26,896 bases of DNA from CAZVRZ01 sp964629965. Its GTDB lineage: Bacteria; Chloroflexota; Anaerolineae; Anaerolineales; UBA4823. The notes under the pieces were generated by a model. The model was not told the DNA's origin. It did not search any database and saw only the letters and a list, made by a program, of their open reading frames with translations. The stretch lies in the NCBI GenBank assembly GCA_964629965.1, contig CAZVRZ010000073.1:1-26896 (forward strand), read 5' to 3'. Positions 8,294 to 16,052 of the stretch are shown here, in pieces (the stretch's first letter is position 1; each line of letters starts with the position of its first letter). The position numbers were made by a program, and so were the translations under genes.

Positions 8294-9331
8294 TTAACCT
8301 CCTACCACTACAAGGATCACGGCGGCGATGATGATGTTGAGCAGCGAGGCTGGTATCATCACCTTCCACCCAAACGCCATCAAGCGATCGTAGCGAAAAC
8401 GCGGCAGGGTGGCTCGCAGCCAGATCATGCCAAACAGCAGCACGATCACTTTGCCAAACAGCCAGACCGGCCCCATCCAGGCATTCAAAGCCGTGCCGAT
8501 GCCGGGGATCCAGCTCAGATCGGGGCCCAGGAAGCCGCCGAAGAAAAGCGTGGCTCCGATCATGCTGACCGCAATCATCTTGATGTACTCTGCCATGAAG
8601 AATAAGGCGAATTTCATTCCGGAATACTCGGTATGGTAGCCGGCGGTCAACTCTTGCTCGGCCTCCGGCATATCAAAGGGGGCGCGGTTCACCTCTGCAA
8701 CGCTGGCGATCATGAAGATGAACGGGGCCAACGGCTGGTAGACCAGCCAGCGCAGCCACCCCATCTCGTTTTGCGCCTGGATGATATCCAGGACGCGCAT
8801 CGAGCCCGCCAGCATAATGGGCGTAACGAAGGCCAGCCCAAGCGCCAACTCGTAACTGATCATTTGGGCCGAAGCGCGCAGCCCGCCAAGCATAGCGTAT
8901 TTGTTGTTAGACGACCAGCCTGCCAGGGTGATTCCGTAGATGGCAATCGAAGCGATGGCGGTGATATACAGCACGCCAACGCTGACATCTGCCAGGTGCA
9001 GCGAGACCGGCCGCCCGAACATGGTGACCGTGCCGCCCCAAGGGATGACGGCAGTGATCACCAGCGCTGGGACGACGGTGATGATCGGCGCCAGCACAAA
9101 GATCAACTTATTTGCATTGGCGGGGATGAGCTCTTCCTTGAAAATTAACTTGACGGCATCTGCGATCGGCTGGAGAAGGCCCCAGGGCCCGGCCCGGTTG
9201 GGCCCGATGCGAACTTGCAGGCGGGCCAGGACCTTACGTTCAAAGAGGGTCAGGTAAGCAAAACCACCGGTCAAAGCCAGAATCAGGACGAGTGATTTGA
9301 TTGCTATTTCAATGAACGTGGCGAAATCCAT
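8294..9331 (-). CDS. nuoH: NADH-quinone oxidoreductase subunit H
   Basis: NuoH is the membrane subunit that, with NuoB and NuoD, forms the quinone-binding chamber. The 345-residue product has about 8 helices and the family motifs ERKVLARLQVRIGPNRAGPWGLLQPIADAVK (near residues 32-62, shown here in part), the loop SVAEVNRAPFDMPEAEQEL with its conserved acidic residues, and YHTEYSGMKFALFFMAEY. ATG at 9331 (MDFATF) is chosen because GGAG lies 5 nt upstream and the first helix follows at once. The open frame continues further upstream but runs into the repeat cluster at 9348-9419. NuoH itself carries no insertion. Confidence 0.95.
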   Translation of the reverse strand: MDFATFIEIAIKSLVLILALTGGFAYLTLFERKVLARLQVRIGPNRAGPWGLLQPIADAVKLIFKEELIPANANKLIFVLAPIITVVPALVITAVIPWGGTVTMFGRPVSLHLADVSVGVLYITAIASIAIYGITLAGWSSNNKYAMLGGLRASAQMISYELALGLAFVTPIMLAGSMRVLDIIQAQNEMGWLRWLVYQPLAPFIFMIASVAEVNRAPFDMPEAEQELTAGYHTEYSGMKFALFFMAEYIKMIAVSMIGATLFFGGFLGPDLSWIPGIGTALNAWMGPVWLFGKVIVLLFGMIWLRATLPRFRYDRLMAFGWKVMIPASLLNIIIAAVILVVVGG

Positions 9332-9347
9332 ATCATCTCCGTACACT

Positions 9348-9419
9348 GAGTTGGGTACAACTGAGTTGAGTACAACTCTAGTTGAGTACACTGTTAGGGT
9401 CAGCGCCGCTGACCCCAAC
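9348..9419. repeat. Composite repeat cluster A-A-A'-B in the nuoG-nuoH gap
   Basis: The 98-bp gap between nuoG and nuoH (9332-9429) is mostly repeat. Two family A units abut at 9348-9362 and 9363-9378, followed by a degenerate unit at 9380-9392 and a family B hairpin at 9393-9419 (arms GGGTCAGC and GCTGACCC, loop GCC). In the nuo transcript these would form consecutive stem-loops just after the nuoG stop. That could stabilise 3' ends, slow ribosomes or polymerase, or do nothing. No T-run follows, so termination seems unlikely. Confidence 0.85.
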
Positions 9420-9429
9420 AACTGATTGG

Positions 9430-12168
9430 CTAAGCGGCCTTTTCTTTCGCAGCCACGATCCGCACCGGGGTGGGCCGGCTGCAGGCTATTCCAAGGCTGC
9501 GAGGAACCAACAGAATGCCTTGGGGAACATTTGAGTCGGCGCGCAGGGCGGCTAACACACTTACTCCATCCAGCTCGATCTGCACGCATTGGGTTGCCCA
9601 CTCTTTTTCGTCCCGGGTGTTCTTTACCTGACAGGTGTTCTTTACCTGACGGGTGCTCTTTACCTGAGCTAGCCCCAGGCGCAGGGCATCTTCGGGATGG
9701 CAGCGCAGGTAAGGACCGCTGGGGATGCGGCTGCGCAGGATGAAGGCGGCGTTCTCTTCTGTTGAAGGCAGCAGAGTGCGCCCGCGGTCGTATAGGATGG
9801 TTACCGGCACTGCTAGCAGTGTGTTGGGTACAACGCTCGCTGACTTGGGATCACCCTGCGGTTGCTCTGCGAGGGGTACAGTTTGTATGATCCTGGCAGG
9901 GTCGAGCGGCTGGAGGTTGTTAAGAGGTTGGGGTTGGGCTGCCAGGGCGCGGTATGGTGAATGTCCCAGCACGGCGTAATTTTTCACTTTGGCAACGATG
10001 CGGGTCATGACGCGCTCGGGTGAGCCGCCTTCCAGGTCCAGGTTCAAACGCTTGCCAATTTCTGCCGTGATCTCAAAGTCTGCTCGGGGGGACTGTGCGG
10101 CGTCGGCGGGGTTGGCCGGAACGACGGGGTAATAACGTTGGACGAGCTGCTCGCCTGAGGTGAACGTGCCCGAGCGCTCGGTGTAGGCTTGCGCCGGAAG
10201 GACTATATCTGCCAGGCGAGCAGTCTTGGTCAGGAAGAGCTCTTGTACCACCAAAAAAGCTCCGGCCTGGACTGCGTGATCCAATGCACTGGCCATGGCA
10301 GGATCGTCGCCGGCCGGGTCGGCGCCGACAATGTAGATGGCGCGGGCGGCGGCGATGGCGGCGTTTAAATCGTCCAACGGCCGCAGTCCCATATCCCAGG
10401 CTCCTTGTTCGTTGGCGCTTCCCCAAACTGCGATCAAGCCGTTCAGGTGTTCTTTACCTGCATTGGCCCGCCCGACTGAGTTGGGTACAACTCCCAGTTG
10501 AGTAAATCTGTTGGGGTCAGCGCCGCTGCCCCCAACACTTCTGGTGAGCAGCAGTAAATTCGCACAGGCTTGCGCCAGGGTGCGCGAAGCTGCCAGGCCT
10601 ATGCCCTCGCTGCCATACAGGATCAGGGCGTTCGGGGCTGCCGCGAAGGCTGCGGCGGCTGCCTTGATCTCGGCTTGCGCAGGAAGGCCGCCGGCAGAAT
10701 CTGAACTGCTTGTTTCACCCGAACTACCCGGCGAGAGAGTGTCGATCAGCGCCTGGATGACGGCGGCCTCGCGGCCATACTTGTAGCGCAAAAGATGGAC
10801 GGGCGGAGCCGGATCAACAGGTTGGCGGCCAGGAACATCTGGAATTGCATCGCATTTGGTCGGGCGAGGGTTGGCCACGATCAAAGTCGCGCCGCGCCGG
10901 ACTGCCTGCCTGACGCGCAGCCACCAGATGGGGGCCTCTTCTTCTAGATCAGAAGCCACGATCAGGATGGCTGTGCCGGCGCCGATTGTATCCCAATGCG
11001 TACCCTGCCCAACGCCAAACCTGGCGACCAGGTCGCCGCCTGCCATGTGGGAATGCAGGGCGGCAACTCCGCCCAACCCGGCTGCCAACTCTTTGATATT
11101 GAACAGATCTTCATTTGCCAGTCGTCCCCCTGCCAGCGTTAATATCTCTTTGCCAGCGGCCTGGAAACGATCGGCAATGGCTTGCAAGGCATCTTCCCAG
11201 GAGACGGGGATCAAACCATCTTTGCGCATCAACGGCTGGGTTAAGCGGTCTGCCCCGCCTTCGCTGAAGTGGTAACCAAAGCGGCCCTTGTCACAAATCC
11301 AGTCTCCATTGACCGACTCGTTCTGGCGCGGCATGACGCGCTTGATCATCGTTTTACCGCCAGACTTTGCTTCCTGGCGCACGTTGAAAACCAGGTTACA
11401 ACCGACCGGGCAATGAGAGCAGAGGGAGGCAACGGTTTTCATTTCCCAGGGGCGAGCGCCAAACCGGAAATCGGTGCTGGTCAGCGCTCCGACCGGGCAT
11501 ATATCGGTCGTGTTGCCGGAGAAATACGAGTCGAAGCCTGGCTCAGAGAAAGTGACGATCTCGAGCGAGCGGCCGCGATGGTAAAAGCCGATCACGGGAT
11601 CGCCTGCGACCTCGGATTGGAATCGCACGCAGCGCCCGCATTGGATGCAGCGTTCACGGTCTAGAATGATCAGGTCGCCAAGCGGAACGCGTTTCTGGAG
11701 ATGTTTTTTGTCGTTATAGATGAACCGGCTTTGACCCGCGCCATGGGCCATGGTCAGGTTTTGCAGCGGGCATTCGCCGCCTTTGTCGCACACCGGGCAA
11801 TCCAACGGGTGCGAGGTGAGGATGAATTCGATCACTTCTTTGCGAGCGGCTTTGACCTTGTCTGACACACTGACCACGACCATTCCTGGCGAAACCGGGG
11901 TGGTGCAGGCTGTCTCCAACTTGGGGCTAAATTGAATTTTTGGGCTGCCCTTCTCGTCCAGCACGGCCTGCCCGTTAGCGCGGTCGATCAGCGGGCGGCC
12001 AACTTCCACCAGGCACATACGGCACATACCGGCGGGTTCCAGCTTGGGATGGTAGCAGAAGACTGGAATCTCAATACCGATGCTCTTGGCCGCTTCCACG
12101 ATCAAGGTTCCCTCTGGAACACGGGCTTCTTTACCGTCGATGATCAGGGTGACCAGGTTTTTATCCAT
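9430..12168 (-). CDS. nuoG: NADH-quinone oxidoreductase subunit G
   Basis: NuoG is the large iron-sulfur subunit of the complex I peripheral arm, passing electrons from NuoF to NuoI. In the 912-residue product a [2Fe-2S] domain comes first (CYHPKLEPAGMCRMCLVEV, about 35-54). The His-Cys cluster follows (HPLDCPVCDKGGECPLQNL, about 117-135), then CIQCGRCVRF and DICPVGAL, and the CSHCPVGCNLVF cluster of the molybdopterin-oxidoreductase-like domain. ATG at 12168 overlaps nuoF by 8 bp and has GGAGG 4 nt upstream. The second half is unusual. It carries a family A-A'-B composite at residues about 545-564, a family C unit at 570-575, a degenerate A at 778-783 and three tandem C units at about 834-852 (QVKNT repeats), all in frame. 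They fall in loops of the catalytically silent domain. Confidence 0.95.
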   Translation of the reverse strand: MDKNLVTLIIDGKEARVPEGTLIVEAAKSIGIEIPVFCYHPKLEPAGMCRMCLVEVGRPLIDRANGQAVLDEKGSPKIQFSPKLETACTTPVSPGMVVVSVSDKVKAARKEVIEFILTSHPLDCPVCDKGGECPLQNLTMAHGAGQSRFIYNDKKHLQKRVPLGDLIILDRERCIQCGRCVRFQSEVAGDPVIGFYHRGRSLEIVTFSEPGFDSYFSGNTTDICPVGALTSTDFRFGARPWEMKTVASLCSHCPVGCNLVFNVRQEAKSGGKTMIKRVMPRQNESVNGDWICDKGRFGYHFSEGGADRLTQPLMRKDGLIPVSWEDALQAIADRFQAAGKEILTLAGGRLANEDLFNIKELAAGLGGVAALHSHMAGGDLVARFGVGQGTHWDTIGAGTAILIVASDLEEEAPIWWLRVRQAVRRGATLIVANPRPTKCDAIPDVPGRQPVDPAPPVHLLRYKYGREAAVIQALIDTLSPGSSGETSSSDSAGGLPAQAEIKAAAAAFAAAPNALILYGSEGIGLAASRTLAQACANLLLLTRSVGGSGADPNRFTQLGVVPNSVGRANAGKEHLNGLIAVWGSANEQGAWDMGLRPLDDLNAAIAAARAIYIVGADPAGDDPAMASALDHAVQAGAFLVVQELFLTKTARLADIVLPAQAYTERSGTFTSGEQLVQRYYPVVPANPADAAQSPRADFEITAEIGKRLNLDLEGGSPERVMTRIVAKVKNYAVLGHSPYRALAAQPQPLNNLQPLDPARIIQTVPLAEQPQGDPKSASVVPNTLLAVPVTILYDRGRTLLPSTEENAAFILRSRIPSGPYLRCHPEDALRLGLAQVKSTRQVKNTCQVKNTRDEKEWATQCVQIELDGVSVLAALRADSNVPQGILLVPRSLGIACSRPTPVRIVAAKEKAA
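9614..9667. repeat. Family C tandem repeat, three 18-bp units inside nuoG
   Basis: Three exact-length 18-bp units at 9614-9631, 9632-9649 and 9650-9667, each close to CAGGTGTTCTTTACCTGA with one to three changes. Each unit has short arms CAGGT/ACCTG. On the coding strand they encode three copies of a 6-residue motif QVK(N/S)T(R/C), so expansion keeps the frame. A fourth unit lies at 10444-10461. Confidence 0.88.
9821..9836. repeat. Degenerate family A repeat inside nuoG
   Basis: GTGTTGGGTACAACGC differs from the family A unit at the outer stem positions but keeps TTGGGTACAAC. It encodes VVPNT in the same frame as the VVPNS copies in other genes. Confidence 0.6.
10444..10461. repeat. Single family C repeat unit inside nuoG
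   Basis: CAGGTGTTCTTTACCTGC, one 18-bp unit of the same family as the tandem array at 9614-9667. On the coding strand it reads AGKEHL and interrupts what would otherwise be VGRAN-NGLIAVW, a conserved-looking stretch. It looks like a clean 6-codon insertion between two asparagine codons. Confidence 0.75.
10478..10536. repeat. Composite repeat A-A'-B inside nuoG
   Basis: A perfect family A unit (10478-10493) is followed by a degenerate unit (10495-10509) and a family B hairpin (10510-10536; one base change, GCTGCCCCC, from the other copies). The order and spacing match the intergenic cluster at 9363-9419. Here it is translated in frame as about 20 extra residues (SVGGSGADPNRF then TQLGVVPNS) between LLLLTR and VGRAN. 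Confidence 0.85.
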
Positions 12169-13486
12169 CAGCCCTCCGGCTGCCAGCATTTCCGTTGTGA
12201 GATGCGCTTGCATCGGGAATGAAATCTTCTGGGAAGCGTTCTAAGGCTGAAAGGACAGCTTCGATCGAGAATTCGCCCAGGGCGCATAAGCATTTGCCCT
12301 TGATCTGGCTGGCAACACTGCGCAATAGGTCTACATCGCCCACGAATGAGTTGGAGGGGGGAGCTGCTTGTGATGCGGCTTCACTCTCTCGGCGAGCGAG
12401 CCGGTCTGTGATGTGGCTCATCCAATACGTTCCTTCCCGGCAGGGTGTACACTTTCCACAAGATTCGTGCTCGAAAAAGTGCGCGGTCTTGTTGATGAGC
12501 CAGTCCATCCTGACAGAGTCGTCGATCACAATGACCGAAGCCGAGCCTAGCTGCGCGCCCAACAAAGGCACGTTTTCGTAATCCATCGGTGTATCCAGGG
12601 CCTGCTCATGGGCTACGATCAGCGCAGAGGAGGCGCCCGCCGGCATGATGGCCTTGATCGTCCGCCCGGCGGGGAGGCCGCCCCCATGTTCGAAGATCAA
12701 CTCACGAAAGGTTGCTCCAAGCGGCAGCTCGTAGTTGCCGGGCCGATTGATGCAGCCAGACAGGCTGAAGATCTTGGTTCCGGTGCTTTTTTCGGTGCCG
12801 AACTGGCGGTACCATTCTGCTCCCCTGGCAATGATGGGGGGAACGTTTGCCAGGGTTTCTACGTTGTTGACGATGGTCGGCTTGCCGTACAGGCCGAAGG
12901 AGGGCGGAAAAGGCGGGCGTAAACGCGGCTGGCCCAGCTTTCCTTCCAATGATTCGAGCAAGGCGGTTTCTTCACCACAGATATAAGCGCCGGCGCCAAG
13001 GTGGGTGTAGATCTGCAGACCAAAATCCGTCCCAAACAGGTTATTGCCTAGCAGCCCGGCGCTTTCCATAACGGCAATCTGTTGGTCGAGTGCATGGGCG
13101 ATCTGCCAGAATTCGCCTCGCAAGTAGATATAGGCAGCATTGGCCCCCACCGCGTAAGAGGCAATTGCCAAACCTTCTAGAAATTGGAAGGGATTCTTTT
13201 CTAAGATCTCCCGATCTTTGAAAGTACCCGGCTCAGACTCGTCTGCGTTAGCTACAACGTAATGCGGCCAGTTCTTATTGTCGATGAATGACCACTTCAC
13301 ACCGGTGGGAAAACCTGCTCCGCCGCGGCCACGCAGCCCGGAGGCCTTGATTGTACCGGTCACTTCGTCAGGCTGCAGCGAGGTAACTGCTTTACGAAAA
13401 GCCTCGAAGCCGCCGTGCTGCTGGTACACGTCCAGGCGGTGCAAACCAGGAATCTCTCGATGCCGGAGCAGGATATACGTTTCCAT
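12161..13486 (-). CDS. nuoF: NADH-quinone oxidoreductase subunit F (NADH- and FMN-binding)
   Basis: NuoF oxidises NADH through FMN and passes electrons to cluster N3. The 441-residue product shows the nucleotide/FMN site GRGGAGFPTGVKW (about residues 52-65), NADESEPGTFKDREI (about 79-93), GAGAYICGEETALLESLEG, and the N3 ligands in SCGKCTPCREGTYWM with the final cysteine in CLCALGEF. Length is normal; the last 25 residues are a short polar tail. ATG at 13486 follows AGAGG by 4-5 nt and lies 8 nt after the nuoE stop. The 3' end overlaps nuoG by 8 bp. Confidence 0.96.
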   Translation of the reverse strand: METYILLRHREIPGLHRLDVYQQHGGFEAFRKAVTSLQPDEVTGTIKASGLRGRGGAGFPTGVKWSFIDNKNWPHYVVANADESEPGTFKDREILEKNPFQFLEGLAIASYAVGANAAYIYLRGEFWQIAHALDQQIAVMESAGLLGNNLFGTDFGLQIYTHLGAGAYICGEETALLESLEGKLGQPRLRPPFPPSFGLYGKPTIVNNVETLANVPPIIARGAEWYRQFGTEKSTGTKIFSLSGCINRPGNYELPLGATFRELIFEHGGGLPAGRTIKAIMPAGASSALIVAHEQALDTPMDYENVPLLGAQLGSASVIVIDDSVRMDWLINKTAHFFEHESCGKCTPCREGTYWMSHITDRLARRESEAASQAAPPSNSFVGDVDLLRSVASQIKGKCLCALGEFSIEAVLSALERFPEDFIPDASASHNGNAGSRRADG

Positions 13487-13494
13487 ATTGCCTC

Positions 13495-14133
13495 TTATGG
13501 TTCCTGCTTTTGGGCTGCGCCTCGAGGGGTATCCCGCTCGGGGGCGTTTTCCTGGCGCCAGGATGCGACTAATTCCAGAGCGCTTTCCACCGTTTGATTC
13601 TCGTGGTAAGAGATTATTTCTTTCTTTGATATCATATCATGCAGGTACAAATCACCGGGCGAGGACGAATCCGGTGCTCCTGAGTTGGGTACAACTGAGT
13701 TGGGTACAACTCCGTCACCTTTTTGTACTTGGAAGATGGGCGCATGGTGGCAGCCCGCCAGGCATTTGACGGCTTCAATCGTTACCAGGCCGTCTGGGGT
13801 CGTCTCGCCCACCTGGATGCCCAGGTTTTCACACAATTTGGCAAGAAACTCGTCTGCGCCGCGCAGGGCGCAAGGTAGATCGTTGCAAACCTGGATGTGG
13901 TACTTTCCCGCGGGTTCATCATAATAGAGCGAGTAGAAACCCACAATGCTGGCTACCTCGGTGGGGGTAATTTCCAAAATAGCGGCGATCTCCTGGATAG
14001 ATTGCTTTGTCACATACCCTGCTTTGCGCTGGGCCAGGTATAACAGCGGCATGACGGCCGAACGCTTTTGACCGGCGGGGTATTTTGCCAGGATATCTTG
14101 TATTTCATCTCTGTAATCAGTGCTGAGATTCAT
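13495..14133 (-). CDS. nuoE: NADH-quinone oxidoreductase subunit E
   Basis: NuoE carries the off-path [2Fe-2S] cluster N1a next to NuoF. Cysteine ligands are visible as CNDLPC (about residues 82-87) and CLAGC (about 119-123), matching the thioredoxin-like NuoE pattern. The helical N-terminal domain (residues about 5-75) is intact. At 212 residues it is longer than most NuoE proteins (about 160-170). The extra length is a C-terminal tail that includes two tandem family A repeats, translated VVPNSVVPNS (about 141-151), between the cluster domain and the last segment. ATG at 14133 has GAGG about 9-10 nt upstream. Confidence 0.95.
   Translation of the reverse strand: MNLSTDYRDEIQDILAKYPAGQKRSAVMPLLYLAQRKAGYVTKQSIQEIAAILEITPTEVASIVGFYSLYYDEPAGKYHIQVCNDLPCALRGADEFLAKLCENLGIQVGETTPDGLVTIEAVKCLAGCHHAPIFQVQKGDGVVPNSVVPNSGAPDSSSPGDLYLHDMISKKEIISYHENQTVESALELVASWRQENAPERDTPRGAAQKQEP
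13682..13712. repeat. Two tandem family A repeats inside nuoE
   Basis: Units at 13682-13696 and 13697-13712, both GAGTTGGGTACAACT, with an exact 15-bp period. Read on the minus strand they give VVPNSVVPNS, so gain or loss of one unit changes NuoE by five residues without a frameshift. Confidence 0.9.
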
Positions 14134-14150
14134 GCGTAAGGGTTCCTCGT

Positions 14151-15428
14151 TTACCGGTCTGCATCGCCCAAGACAATATCAACACTGCCAATGATGGCAA
14201 CCAGGTCAGCTACAAAAACACCTCTGGAGAGCATCGGCAGGGCCTGCAGATGTACGAAACTGGGGGTGCGAAAATGCACCCGCTGCGGCTTGGGACCGCC
14301 GCTGCTTTCCAGGTAACAGCCAAGCTCGCCGCGCGGCGATTCCACCGGCAGATAGACTCCCCCTTTGGGCAGGCTGAAACCCTCCGTCCAGAGTTTGAAA
14401 TGGTGGATGACGGCTTCCATGCTGGAGCTTAGTTCTGAGCGGGGCGGCGGAACGTATTTCCGGTTATTGCTGCACACGGCTGAGTTGGGTACAACTGAGT
14501 TGAGTACAACTCGTTGGGATAGCTTATCGATTGCTTGCTGGACGATGCGCAAGGATTGGCGCATTTCTTCCATGCGGACGAGATAACGATCGTAAACATC
14601 GCCGTGAGCCTGGGTGGGCACATCGAATTCAAACTGCTCGTAACCGGAATAGGGCTGGACTTTACGCAGGTCATAGCCAGGTCCTGAAGCGCGCAAACTG
14701 GGTCCGGTCAGTCCCCAGGCAATGGCATCTTTGCCCGAGATCATGCCAATGTTGCGGGTGCGATCTATAAAAATGGCGTTTTTGGTCAGCAAGGCTTCAT
14801 ATTGGTCGATACGCGCCGGGAACACCTTGAGAAAATGCCGGACGGCTTGTTCAAATTCGGCAGGCACATCACGCCACAAACCGCCAGGGCGGAAGTAGGT
14901 GGTCATCATGCGCTGCCCGGAGCACATCTCCATAATATCCAGGATCATTTCGCGCTCACGAAAACAGTATAAGAAAACAGACATGGCAGCCAGGTCGAGG
15001 GCATGGGTTCCCAACCAGACCAGGTGAGAAGCAATGCGCTGCAGCTCTGCCAGGAGCACCCGGATAACCTGGGCGCGCGGGGGTACATCCAACCCGGCCA
15101 GCTTTTCAATCGCCAGGCAATACACCAGGTTGTTGCCAACCGTATTGAGATAATCCATGCGGTCGGTCATCACTTCGGCTTTGATGTAGGTCTTGGCCTC
15201 CATGTTCTTCTCGATGCCGGTGTGCAGGTAGCCAATATCTGGAATCACATTGACGACCTTCTCACCGTCCAATTCGAGCAGCAGGCGCAGCACGCCATGG
15301 GTGCTGGGATGCTGCGGCCCCATGTTCAACAGGATCGTCTCGCCTTGCAGGGCGCGGTTGGAAACCAGGTGTTGGAGTTCTCCGAGAGATACCGGTGTTG
15401 GCAGGTTTTGTTCGGGTGTTTGGAACAT
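14151..15428 (-). CDS. nuoD: NADH-quinone oxidoreductase subunit D
   Basis: NuoD is the 49-kDa-type subunit that lines the quinone site; it descends from the [NiFe]-hydrogenase large subunit and lacks the nickel ligands. Motifs in the 425-residue product: QHPSTHGVLRLLLELDGE (about 39-56), GYLHTGIEKNMEAKTY, MDYLNTVGNN, ESPRGELGCYL, FRTPSFVHLQALP and the C-terminal GDADR. A tandem family A pair, read VVLNSVVPNS, lies at about 306-316. It sits in the variable loop before RKYVPPPRSEL and well away from the quinone-site motifs. ATG at 15428 follows nuoC by 3 nt, with AGAGG 8 nt upstream. Confidence 0.96.
   Translation of the reverse strand: MFQTPEQNLPTPVSLGELQHLVSNRALQGETILLNMGPQHPSTHGVLRLLLELDGEKVVNVIPDIGYLHTGIEKNMEAKTYIKAEVMTDRMDYLNTVGNNLVYCLAIEKLAGLDVPPRAQVIRVLLAELQRIASHLVWLGTHALDLAAMSVFLYCFREREMILDIMEMCSGQRMMTTYFRPGGLWRDVPAEFEQAVRHFLKVFPARIDQYEALLTKNAIFIDRTRNIGMISGKDAIAWGLTGPSLRASGPGYDLRKVQPYSGYEQFEFDVPTQAHGDVYDRYLVRMEEMRQSLRIVQQAIDKLSQRVVLNSVVPNSAVCSNNRKYVPPPRSELSSSMEAVIHHFKLWTEGFSLPKGGVYLPVESPRGELGCYLESSGGPKPQRVHFRTPSFVHLQALPMLSRGVFVADLVAIIGSVDIVLGDADR
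14482..14512. repeat. Two tandem family A repeats inside nuoD
   Basis: Units at 14482-14496 (loop GGTA) and 14497-14512 (loop AGTA), 15 bp apart and in the same orientation. The minus-strand frame reads VVLNSVVPNS. The two sequence variants, GGGTAC and GAGTAC, recur across the other clusters. Confidence 0.9.
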
Positions 15429-15431
15429 GGC

Positions 15432-16004
15432 TCAGGCCTCTTCGTACCGGCCGCGGTTTTTGCGGGCTTGAATATCGGCGAAGTTAAATGTGAACTGCGG
15501 CTCTTCATAACCCAGCGGGTAATCTTTACGCAAGGGGTGTCCTTCCCAATCGTGGGGCATCAACAGGCGGCGTAGATCGGAGTGACCGGCGAAACGAATA
15601 CCGAACATATCCCACACCTCGCGCTCGTGCCAGTTCGCCACTGGATAAAGATCTTCCAGGGTAGGTAAGCCCTGTGTTTCTGCGAGCGCCTCGGATACAG
15701 GTACGCGCAGGCCAAGGCGCAGATTCCTGGCATGAGAATACATCTGATAGATAACGTGGAAACGGCTTGTATCGCTGCCAGGGTCGTGTGACGCAGACCC
15801 TGTGTCTGGCCAGTAGTCACAGGCCGTCAGGCTTGCCAGGTGATCAAAACCGAACTCGTCGCGCAGGGTTTGCGCCAGGGTGTGGAGCGTCTCCGGGGTG
15901 ACGAGCAAGAAAACCTCCCCGGGAGCGGAATAAGCCCACTCTTGGGCGCCAAAACGTTCTTGGAGGTTTTGAACCAAACTTGCATCGCTCATAGAAGGAT
16001 CCAC
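15432..16004 (-). CDS. nuoC: NADH-quinone oxidoreductase subunit C
   Basis: NuoC is the 30-kDa-type subunit that braces NuoD and NuoB in the connecting arm; it is a separate gene here, not a NuoCD fusion. The 190-residue product has the expected FHVIYQMYSHARNLRLGLRVPV strand-helix region (shown here in part), YPVANWHEREVWDMFGIRFAGHSDLRRLLMPHDWEGHPLRKDYPL (about 125-170), and the end YEEPQF. Two starts are possible: GTG at 16004 or ATG at 15992 (MSDASL); neither has a well-placed Shine-Dalgarno, so the start is uncertain by four residues. Residues about 64-80 (WPDTGSASHDPGSDTSRF) look like an insertion and are encoded by an inverted repeat. Confidence 0.93.
   Translation of the reverse strand: MDPSMSDASLVQNLQERFGAQEWAYSAPGEVFLLVTPETLHTLAQTLRDEFGFDHLASLTACDYWPDTGSASHDPGSDTSRFHVIYQMYSHARNLRLGLRVPVSEALAETQGLPTLEDLYPVANWHEREVWDMFGIRFAGHSDLRRLLMPHDWEGHPLRKDYPLGYEEPQFTFNFADIQARKNRGRYEEA
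15779..15802. repeat. Inverted repeat in nuoC coding sequence
   Basis: CAGGGTC (15779-15785) and GACCCTG (15796-15802) are perfect 7-bp arms around a 10-nt loop. The sequence codes for a Gly/Ser/Asp-rich stretch that appears to be extra relative to usual NuoC proteins. It shares GGGTC/GACCC with family B but has a different loop, and only one copy was seen. Confidence 0.5.
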
Positions 16005-16052
16005 ACTCCCGTTTTTCTCGCTTGCCCGTGCGGCACAGAACGCTGCGGTGAG

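Noticed and set aside
9332..9601. Long N-terminal extension of nuoH
   Set aside because: The open frame crosses the repeat cluster and nuoG. ATG at 9331 has a good Shine-Dalgarno and the family N-terminus.
12348..12356. Family A copy near the nuoF C-terminus (GAGTTGG, encoding PSNS)
   Set aside because: Only seven bases match and no second arm is present.
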